This document shows, one piece after another, positions 57,991 to 64,000 of a DNA stretch of 64,000 nucleotides. The stretch is taken from positions 124,001 to 188,000 of the forward strand of contig CAVSEY010000005.1 in NCBI GenBank assembly GCA_963727035.1, in the 5' to 3' direction. Made by a program: the position numbers and the translations under genes. The DNA comes from Rhodoblastus sp963727035. Its GTDB lineage: Bacteria; Pseudomonadota; Alphaproteobacteria; Rhizobiales; Beijerinckiaceae. The notes below the pieces were generated by a model. That model made no database searches and had not been told where the DNA came from. It saw nothing but the letters and a program-made list of their open reading frames with translations. The stretch's first letter is position 1. Each line of letters begins with the position of its first letter.

Positions 57991-59538
57991 CTAATTGTAA
58001 TAGCGCGGGCCGCGGATGTTGGCGTGCAGGATCGTCGGCGCCTCCGCGGCGCGCTTTTCGGCGGGCCGACGATCAAGCTTCTTGTCGAGGATGGATTTCA
58101 CGGAGGAATAGGTGCGCGCGCCGATGGCGATGGCGCGCTCGGCCGCCGCCTCGACGCGCTCGTCGCCATAGGAGTTGGCCAGGCGAACGATGCCCAGGCA
58201 GGCGCGGAAGCCCTGTTCGGGATGGGGGCGACGCTCGATGATCTGCTCGCACAAGGCCGCCGTCGCCGGCCCGATCCGCTTGGCGTCGGCGCGGATTTTG
58301 TCGATCGTCCAGTTCTTGTAGCGGCGATGGCTGGACGGCATGTGGTCGGCCACGGTGGTGTGGCCGTGATTGCCGCTCATGCGAAGATGCGCGGCGATTC
58401 GCTCGCCCCGGAGGAATATCTCCACCGTCCTGACGGTGAGCCGGGCTTCGACCTCGGCGCGGGCGAAGCGGTGGGGAACCGAGTAATAATGGCTGGCGAC
58501 TTCGACATGGTAGTCGACGCCGACGCGGCAGGTTTTCCATTGCGTGAACTCGTATGGTTCGACCGGCAAGGACTTGAGCGCCGGTCGATCGACGTCCTCC
58601 AGCAATTGCCGGCGGGTGACGCCAAGGCGACGGATCGCCCGCTCGTCATTGAGCTTTTGCAGCATTTCGACGATGGCGGCGTTCAGTTCGGCCAGGCTGT
58701 AAAATGTGCGTCGGCGCAGCCGTCCGAGCAGCCAGCGTTCAACGATCAGCACCGCCCGCTCGACTTTGGCCTTGTCGCGCGGCTTGCAGGGCCGCGTCGG
58801 CAGAATGGCGGTTGAGTAATGGGTCGCCATCTCGGCATAGGTTCGGTTGACGTCGGGATCGTAGAAGCAGGCCTTGATGACCGCCGTCTTCGTGTTGTCC
58901 GGAACGAGAAGCTCAGGAACGCCGCCAATCGCCGAGAAGGCGCGGACATGGGCGTCGATCCAATCGGGCAGCGCCTGCGTCCAGCTGGCGCAGGCGAACG
59001 TGAAGCTCGACGCGCCGAGAACGGCGACAAAGACCTGAGCCTCGCGAACTTCTTCGGTCAGACGATCGATCACGACGGGCACGGTGTCGCCGGCGTAATC
59101 GACAAACAGCCGCTCGCCGGCGGCATAGGTCTGCCGCATTGTCACCGACAGCGTCTTCGCAAAGCCCCGGTAGAGGTCGCAAAACCGCGAGTAGCTGTAG
59201 CCGCCCGGATTGGCGGCGATATATTCGTCCCAAAGGATCGTCAGGGTGACGTGCTTGCGTTTCAACTCGCGATGGACGGTCACCCAATCCGGCTCGGCGA
59301 CACGCCGATGCCCCCGCCTGCTGCGGCGATTGGCGTAAAGAGCGCCTTCCAATGCGGCGTCGCTCATGCCTTCCGCCTGCGTCCATGAAAGCCCCGCGCT
59401 TTCAGCTCTTTGCAGCATCTCGCGCACCGTCGAACGCGCCATGCCGAGCCGCCGGGCGATTTCGTGCGCCGAGAAAGAAGAAAATTTCAGTCGAATGATT
59501 TCGCGCGCCTGGCGCATGGAAATTCGCTCCGCTGGCAT
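57991..59538 (-). CDS. istA: IS21 transposase IstA
   Basis: A 515-residue DDE transposase. N-terminal helix-turn-helix (FSSFSAHEIARRLGMARSTV), catalytic Asp in RLFVDYAGDTVPV, second Asp in ELLVPDNTKTAVIKA and Glu in KPRDKAKVERAVLIVERW, then a C-terminal beta-barrel region (YHVEVASHYYSVPHRFAR). Full length and uninterrupted. Start MPAERISMRQAREIIRLKFS. Confidence 0.95.
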   Translation of the reverse strand: MPAERISMRQAREIIRLKFSSFSAHEIARRLGMARSTVREMLQRAESAGLSWTQAEGMSDAALEGALYANRRSRRGHRRVAEPDWVTVHRELKRKHVTLTILWDEYIAANPGGYSYSRFCDLYRGFAKTLSVTMRQTYAAGERLFVDYAGDTVPVVIDRLTEEVREAQVFVAVLGASSFTFACASWTQALPDWIDAHVRAFSAIGGVPELLVPDNTKTAVIKACFYDPDVNRTYAEMATHYSTAILPTRPCKPRDKAKVERAVLIVERWLLGRLRRRTFYSLAELNAAIVEMLQKLNDERAIRRLGVTRRQLLEDVDRPALKSLPVEPYEFTQWKTCRVGVDYHVEVASHYYSVPHRFARAEVEARLTVRTVEIFLRGERIAAHLRMSGNHGHTTVADHMPSSHRRYKNWTIDKIRADAKRIGPATAALCEQIIERRPHPEQGFRACLGIVRLANSYGDERVEAAAERAIAIGARTYSSVKSILDKKLDRRPAEKRAAEAPTILHANIRGPRYYN

Positions 59539-59610
59539 CGATTGCTCCCTTGGATTGCCAAAAGAGCGACTTCAACATGCCAGCGGCGGCCCCCGTCCTT
59601 CACGAAATCA

Positions 59611-59732
59611 CCCGGGCGGGATCATCTCGGAATTGGGGGCGCCATCATCTCGGAATTGGGGGGCGGGATCATTCCGTTACGGGGGGCGCCTTCATCCAGG
59701 AATTGGGGGGCGCCTTCGTCAGGAAATTGACA
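59611..59732. repeat. IS21 right-end multiple terminal repeats
   Basis: Five tandem 22-25-bp units variously reading GGGCGGGATCATCTCGGAATTG, GGGCGCCATCATCTCGG, GGGATCATTCCGTTACGG, GCGCCTTCATCCAGGAATTG and GCGCCTTCGTCAGGAAATTG. They are transposase-binding sites upstream of istA and could also carry its promoter. Confidence 0.75.
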
Positions 59733-60421
59733 CAGTTGTCGGCTATTTTGTTGAATGCGCAGCGGACGCAAAGCGGGATGAGCTAATATCCTCAGATAAT
59801 ATCCGAAATTGGCGGCATCGACCAAGGACTGGTTCCCTTGTGTACAGGTGTTTCGCACAGCACAAAAAATTTCTTCTCGTCAAACTGTAGCGAACGCTTA
59901 GTTAAGGACGCTCTGCCGCTAAAATAAATCATCTATTGGCTCGAACAATCGTACCTCGCATATGCCGCAAAGAAATATCGGATATAAGACCAACCCAGCC
60001 ACGCAATCTTGTACGGACCAGTCCAGGTGGTCCGTTGTCCGCCGAACAGGGTCATTGCCGGAGGCAATGTCGGCGGTACCGTATCCATCCGGCGTAGCAC
60101 GCAGGCGGCCGGAATTTAGCGCGATCGCTTTGCCAGGATGGTCGGATCGTCTTTATGAGATTTTGATGAGATCGATCAGGTTGATCGATTTCGACATCCA
60201 TGAAGCATTTTGCGCCGTCGTCGAGGATCGCATCTCTTAATCCCATTCGTCCTCGATCAGCTGTCGCCGAAACAGCGCCCGAGAGGCACATCATCGTATT
60301 TGAGTATTTTCTAAACTTATAAAAGAATGAGCAAAAGCGTCTCTAACAAAAAACACTCTATCGAACATTTCTTTGTAGGCTTTTGTATCTATGGATACCG
60401 AGACTTTCATTTATAGCAACT
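59733..60421. other. Low-GC accessory stretch of 689 bp without a recognisable gene
   Basis: The composition falls clearly below the rest of the window, with AT-rich parts at 59760-59960 and 60290-60440. Two overlapping short ORFs exist (about 59962-60240 plus; 60052-60294 minus) but neither resembles a family I know. This looks like decayed mobile or island DNA between the IS element and the GNAT remnant. Confidence 0.45.
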
Positions 60422-60922
60422 TCAGCGCGCTATAATACGTCTTGTGGGCCTCAAACGTATAAAATGGATCCTGGGGTCGTCTTTGAAGCGATAAAGCCGC
60501 GCCGCCGCCAAAACTCTGCGGCTTCGACGTCGATGGCGTTGACCATGAGCGCTCGGCCGGCAACAAGAACTCGCCGCCGTCACGCACCTTTGCAAGGCGT
60601 GCTTGAGCAGGCCAGTTCCGATGCCGCGTCCGGCCCAGCCGAGATCGGTCGCGAGTTGGCCGAGCAGCAGACACGGAACGGGATCAGGCGGCTGGCCTGT
60701 CCGAATGGATCGGGAAAGGATGTTCGGCGCCACCGCCGTCGGCGCGAGGCCGTAATAGCCGACGACACGGCCTTGCTCGTGAACGACGAGAACGGCCGTA
60801 AAACCCTTTTCCTGGTTGGAGAGCGCCCGGGTCTTGAGCCAGTGGTCGAGGGTAGGCTTGCCGCAACTGAACCCGGAAACGTCATGGGCCGCGGTCAGCG
60901 GTTCGGGAGCCGAAAGAGCCAC
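60422..60922 (-). pseudogene. GNAT acetyltransferase toxin-like gene, frame broken
   Basis: The first ~110 residues read as a GNAT protein of the TacT/AtaT toxin type: HDVSGFSCGKPTLDHWLKTR, GRVVGYYGLAPTAV and acetyl-CoA loop LGWAGRGIGTGLLKHALQRC. The next block continues in another frame (LMVNAIDVEAAEFWRRRGFI), then the first frame resumes (KDDPRIHF), so two compensating indels lie near 60565 and 60500. The C-terminus departs from the family. GTG start at 60922, three bases after the stop of a probable antitoxin remnant. Active toxin is unlikely unless the indels are artefacts. Confidence 0.7.
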
Positions 60923-60925
60923 GAT

Positions 60926-61024
60926 TTAACGCTTCGCTCGATAGCCGGACTCCCAAGGCGCGGGGCGTTTCGTGAGTTCCACCATTTCAGGGACGGGAGC
61001 CGCCGGCGCTGCGAGAGCCGCCAT
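60926..61024 (-). pseudogene. Probable DUF1778-type antitoxin remnant (C-terminal end)
   Basis: A 32-codon ORF whose segment PVPEMVELTKRPAPWE resembles the neutralising C-terminal tail of DUF1778 antitoxins, which normally precede GNAT toxins. The DNA-binding N-terminal half is missing; the homology stops where an IS21-type end remnant begins. Position and short spacing to the GNAT gene support the call, sequence similarity is weak. Confidence 0.4.
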
Positions 61025-61048
61025 GAATGACCAAAACCTGACCTCGGG

Positions 61049-61096
61049 AACATAAAAAGGCGGGTCACTTCTCAGTGAAAATCCCGGGTCAGTTCG
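61049..61096. mobile_element. Solo IS21-type terminal remnant
   Basis: Contains GGCGGGTCACTTCTCAGTGA and then AAAATCCCGGGTCAGTTCG. This tandem pattern (GGGTCA-TTCTC-GTGAAAAT, CCGGGTCA) is the familiar terminal repeat of a different IS21 subgroup from the intact element at 57-59.7 kb. No transposase genes remain. It separates the antitoxin remnant from the AlbA_2 gene, so an insertion followed by deletion is likely. Confidence 0.6.
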
Positions 61097-61105
61097 AAAC
61101 GGAAA

Positions 61106-61705
61106 TCAACAGACGACGACTTTCGGGCCCGGCCGCACCGTGAACGGGAGCCCGTCGCCGACGATCGCGTCGATCCTTTCGTCGCGAAAGCCGCGAATTC
61201 TCTTGGCGACCGACTCGGACAACCCGAAGGCCTGCCTCAGTTCATCGACGTTCATGGGATGTTTGCCTGCCGCGTTTCGCATGTAGAAGTGAGCGTGGCC
61301 CTTCGCAGTCACGCGGTGGGGAGCCGCCCAGCTTCTCGGAACGCGGACGATCAGTATTCCGCGTGTTCCCTCCATTGGAAGCCAGCGGAAATCCACGGCG
61401 GCCAACCGGGGCTCCAGTCCAGTACGAATGAGATCGCCAAGGCGGAGCTTCTCGCGGTCGGCGTCGTCCAACTCGACCCCGACTATGGTCTCCGGCAAAC
61501 CCTGCCGGTCCTGAACGCCAAAAACGATGTCGCCACCGGACGCGTTGGCAAATGCCGAGACGTCGGCGAGAAACTCCTTCTTGTCGTCGTCCTTGCCGCC
61601 TACGGCTTCCGCCTTGTAGTCCAGAAACCGGCCTTCCGGGACGCCGTTGGCCCGCAAAGCCGAGATGTCCGCAAACTCGACGTCCGCCAGTTTCTTGAGC
61701 AACAT
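61106..61705 (-). CDS. AlbA_2 (Schlafen-like) domain protein
   Basis: A 199-residue protein with an AlbA_2 domain: GRFLDYKAEAVGGKDDDKKE, FLADVSAFANASGGDIVFGV, then LRLGDLIRTGLEPRLAAVDF and RVPRSWAAPHRVTAKGHAHF. Such proteins are often putative regulators or nuclease-like defence factors. Many relatives are 400 residues or more; here the ORF ends just before the IS21-type remnant, so it may be truncated. Starts at ATG 61705. Located in the accessory patch beside a decayed toxin-antitoxin locus. Confidence 0.75.
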   Translation of the reverse strand: MLLKKLADVEFADISALRANGVPEGRFLDYKAEAVGGKDDDKKEFLADVSAFANASGGDIVFGVQDRQGLPETIVGVELDDADREKLRLGDLIRTGLEPRLAAVDFRWLPMEGTRGILIVRVPRSWAAPHRVTAKGHAHFYMRNAAGKHPMNVDELRQAFGLSESVAKRIRGFRDERIDAIVGDGLPFTVRPGPKVVVC

Positions 61706-61872
61706 CGTCTTCTCACTCCCCGTTCCGACTGCGAGAGCCTGCCGGCGCCTACCGGATTCCGTTGACAGCTTACTAAATTACCATTTCTTGGGCCCTGTTC
61801 TGCCGGGGCGCCCATTGCGGCCTGTGAGCGCGGTATTTTGGGGAAGCTCCCGATCCAGCCCGATCGCCACTT

Positions 61873-62000
61873 TCATGCGCCCTTCTTCTCCGCAATCTCA
61901 ACCAGATCGCGCAAGATTTTTCGCGCGCCATCCAAGCGATCCTTGGCGCGGGAAAAATCGCCGATGAAAACAATCTTCATGTCCGGGCGGACCTTGGCTT
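61873..62000 (-). pseudogene. Displaced second copy of the mfd 3' end
   Basis: These 128 bp repeat the last ~42 codons of mfd (copy in place at 62272-62400). The frame reads FIGDFSRAKDRLDGARKILR, then DLVEIAEKKGA and stop. The two copies differ at many positions including synonymous ones, so it is not a very recent tandem duplication. Nothing upstream of it belongs to mfd. Confidence 0.8.
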
Positions 62001-62173
62001 CAGAAAATAGATAATTCATTTCTCACAGAATGCTGTATTATAGATGCCGCCTGCTCATCAAGCATTGCGCTGCTTTGTCGATCTTCTTTATTTTTTGAGC
62101 TTAGGGCCTCAAGCGCACTAACCTTTCTATAATGGAGCAATCGTGCAAACTCGATCAAATCACCGAACATCAT
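62000..62173 (-). CDS. Short low-GC ORF between the two mfd ends
   Basis: A 57-codon ORF (MMFGDLIEFARLLHYRKVSA onward, ending NELSIF) with codon use much more AT-rich than the neighbours (Ile ATA, Leu TTG, Ser AGC/TCA, Lys AAA). It may be a real small foreign gene or the tail of a lost one. No family recognised. Confidence 0.3.
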   Translation of the reverse strand: MMFGDLIEFARLLHYRKVSALEALSSKNKEDRQSSAMLDEQAASIIQHSVRNELSIF

Positions 62174-62271
62174 AGATGTAAGCCAACGAGTTTAATGCGC
62201 CAAATTCCGGAAAGACCGACTCATCTCGGACTCCACGCGAGAAACATACAGCGGCGCCGCCCAAAACAAAA

Positions 62272-64000
62272 CTATCCCTTCTTCTCCGCAATCTGCACCA
62301 GATCGCGCAAGATTTTCCGCGCCCCGTCCAACCTGATCCTTGGCGCGGGAAAAATCGCCGAGGAAGACGATTTTCATGTCCGGGCGGACCTTGGCCTCGG
62401 AGCCCTGTTTGGCGATATAGCGCACCAGCCCCGCCGGATTGGCGAAGGAATTGTTGCGGAAGCCGACGATGATTCCCTTCGGCCCCGCCTCGACCTTTTC
62501 GACATGGGCGTGGCGGCACAGAGCCTTGACGCCGACGAGGCGCATCAATTGCTTCACCTCGTCGGGCATCGGGCCGAAACGGTCGATCATTTCGGCGGCG
62601 AAACTCTCGATCTCGGCTTCTTCGTCGAGGGTCGCCAGACGGCGGTAGAGTTGCAGGCGCAGGTCGAGATCCTCGACGTAATGTTCGGGGATGGTGACCG
62701 GCGTGCCCAGCGTGATCAGCGGCGACCACGTCTCTTCCACCGTCTCGCCGCCGCCGCTTTTAAGCGCGGCGACCGTCTCGTTCAGCATCTGCTGGTAAAG
62801 CTCGTAGCCGACTTCCTTGATATGGCCGGATTGTTCGTCGCCCAAAAGATTGCCGGCGCCGCGCAGGTCGAGGTCGTGGCTGGCGAGCTGGAAACCCGCG
62901 CCGAGCGTGTCGAGCGTTTGCAGCACTTCCAGCCGTTTCTGGGCCTGCGGCGTGATGGTCTTGTTGACCGGCGTGGTGAAAAAGGCATAGGCGCGGGTTT
63001 TCGAGCGCCCCACCCGCCCGCGCAACTGGTAGAGCTGCGCCAAACCGAACATGTCGGCGCGATAGACAATCAGCGTATTGGCGGTCGGAATGTCGAGGCC
63101 GGATTCGACAATATTGGTCGAGACCAGCACGTCATATTTGCCGTCGTAAAAGGCCCCGACGCGCTCCTCCAGTTCGCTCGCCGCCATCTGGCCATGGGCG
63201 ATGGTGAATTTGGTCTCGGGCGCGTTCTGGCGCAGCCAGGCCGCCGCCTCGTCGAGGTCTTCGAGACGCGGGCAGACGAAAAAGCTCTGGCCGCCCCTGA
63301 ACCGCTCGCGCAGCAGCGCCTCGCGCAGGATGAGATCGTCGAAGGGCGTGACGAAAGTGCGCACGGCGAGGCGATCGACCGGCGGGGTGGCGATGATCGA
63401 GAGTTCGCGCACGCCGGTGAGCGCCAGTTGCAGGGTGCGCGGGATCGGCGTCGCGGACAGGGTCAGCACATGGACCTCGGCGCGAAGCTCTTTGAGTTTT
63501 TCCTTATGCCCGACGCCGAAATGCTGCTCCTCGTCGACGATGACGAGGCCGAGATTCTTGAAGCTGACGTTCTTGCCCAGCACCGCATGGGTGCCGATGA
63601 CAATGTCCACCGAGCCGTCCGCCAACCCGGCGCGGGCGGCGCGCATGTCGGGAGCGCTGGTCATGCGCGACATTTGCGCCAGACGCACCGGCAGGCCGAC
63701 GAATCGCGCCGAGAAATTCTTGAAATGCTGGCGCGCGAGCAAGGTTGTCGGCACGACCACCGCGACCTGGACGCCATTGATCGCGGCGTCGAAAGCCGCG
63801 CGCAAGGCCACTTCGGTCTTGCCGAAACCGACGTCGCCGCAGATCAGCCGGTCCATCGGCCGGCCCGAGGCCATGTCCGAAAGCGTCGCCTCGATGGCGC
63901 CGATCTGGTCCTCGGTCTCGTCATAGGGGAATTTGGCGCAGAATTCCTCGTAAAGCCCCTCGGGCGGCGTCAGCTTCGGCGCCGCATGCAACATGCGGGC
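62272..64000 (-). CDS. mfd: Transcription-repair coupling factor, C-terminal part (one frameshift as sequenced)
   Basis: Mfd releases stalled RNA polymerase and recruits UvrA. The window holds the translocase and C-terminal domains; the gene continues past the right edge. Motifs: GDVGFGKTEVALRAAFDAA (Walker A), IVDEEQHFGVGHKEKLK (Walker B), LTLSATPIPRTLQLAL, NIVESGLDIPTANTLIVYRA and QLRGRVGRSKTRAYAFF. The C-terminal TRCF domain ends near 62272. An extra base near 62330 shifts the last ~20 codons; without it the end reads RLDGARKILRDLVQIAEKKG, matching the displaced copy. Confidence 0.93.

Larger units (their letters stand above)
57086..59732 (-). mobile_element. IS21-family insertion sequence, complete
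   Basis: About 2.65 kb carrying istA and istB between ends that read TGTC-ATT inward (TGTCGATTCC at 57086 and TGTCAATTTC on the reverse strand from 59732). Both ends contain multiple 22-25-bp subrepeats built on GGGCGCC-TCATC, typical of IS21 terminal binding sites. I could not identify a target duplication. Both genes are intact, so the element may be active. Confidence 0.85.

Noticed and set aside
59962..60294. Overlapping ORFs on both strands as genes
   Set aside because: Neither has recognisable motifs, ribosome sites or codon bias; both lie in a low-GC stretch beside mobile DNA.
61600..61815. Short minus-strand ORF upstream of the AlbA_2 gene
   Set aside because: It overlaps the AlbA_2 start in another frame and has no family resemblance.

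Overview
The window is GC-rich DNA from an alphaproteobacterium. The gene order nuoA-N followed by birA, an RNase J gene and methylmalonyl-CoA epimerase, together with lon/clpX/clpP/tig, CbbR/form IA RuBisCO and malyl-CoA lyase, points to the Rhizobiales (Hyphomicrobiales). It could be a methylotroph or phototroph of the Beijerinckiaceae/Methylocystaceae type. The genus is not resolvable by eye.

Layout. 0-6 kb: the 5' end of a PaaI-type thioesterase, a badly frame-broken MsbA-like ABC exporter, an RMD1/DUF155 membrane protein, a DsbA-like oxidoreductase, a glycine-rich repeat protein and an LTxxQ periplasmic protein. 6-12.5 kb: a Calvin-cycle module with divergent cbbR, then cbbL, cbbS, cbbQ and cbbO, closed by a strong terminator. 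The two spacers around cbbS are packed with GC-rich hairpins. 12.5-20.7 kb: cardiolipin synthase, ribE-ribD-nrdR, a TAXI-type binding protein, methylmalonyl-CoA epimerase, RNase J and birA. 20.7-35.8 kb: a complete 14-gene complex I operon on the minus strand, with an extra 70-residue two-helix membrane ORF overlapping nuoD and nuoE. 36-44.5 kb: tRNA-Asp, tRNA-Val and tRNA-Leu, a ClpP-fold periplasmic protein, HU, and the proteostasis set lon, clpX, clpP, tig. 44.6-57 kb: an AraC regulator facing a methyltransferase, a copper-less multicopper-oxidase-like protein, a CDGSH protein, NAD(P)HX repair enzyme, malyl-CoA lyase, hspQ, an IalB-like protein, a YejA-like binding protein, an FMN reductase and a hydrolase. 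57-62.3 kb: an accessory patch with a full IS21 element, a remnant of a second IS21-type end, a decayed GNAT/DUF1778-like toxin-antitoxin pair, an AlbA_2 protein and a displaced copy of the mfd 3' end. 62.3-64 kb: the C-terminal part of mfd, running off the window.

How the genes work together. The cbb genes form a self-contained RuBisCO plus CbbQO-activase unit under CbbR; no other Calvin-cycle gene is present. Complex I supplies respiratory energy. Malyl-CoA lyase and methylmalonyl-CoA epimerase fit C1/C2 assimilation through the serine or ethylmalonyl-CoA routes, though neither lies in a dedicated operon here.

Quality caveat. About two dozen single-base indels break genes at 0.3-19 kb and 60-62.4 kb, while 19-60 kb shows none. 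Every indel in the cbb genes that can be resolved by eye, except one, is an extra base, and the repaired genes have normal family lengths. Assembly error is therefore as likely as real gene decay.
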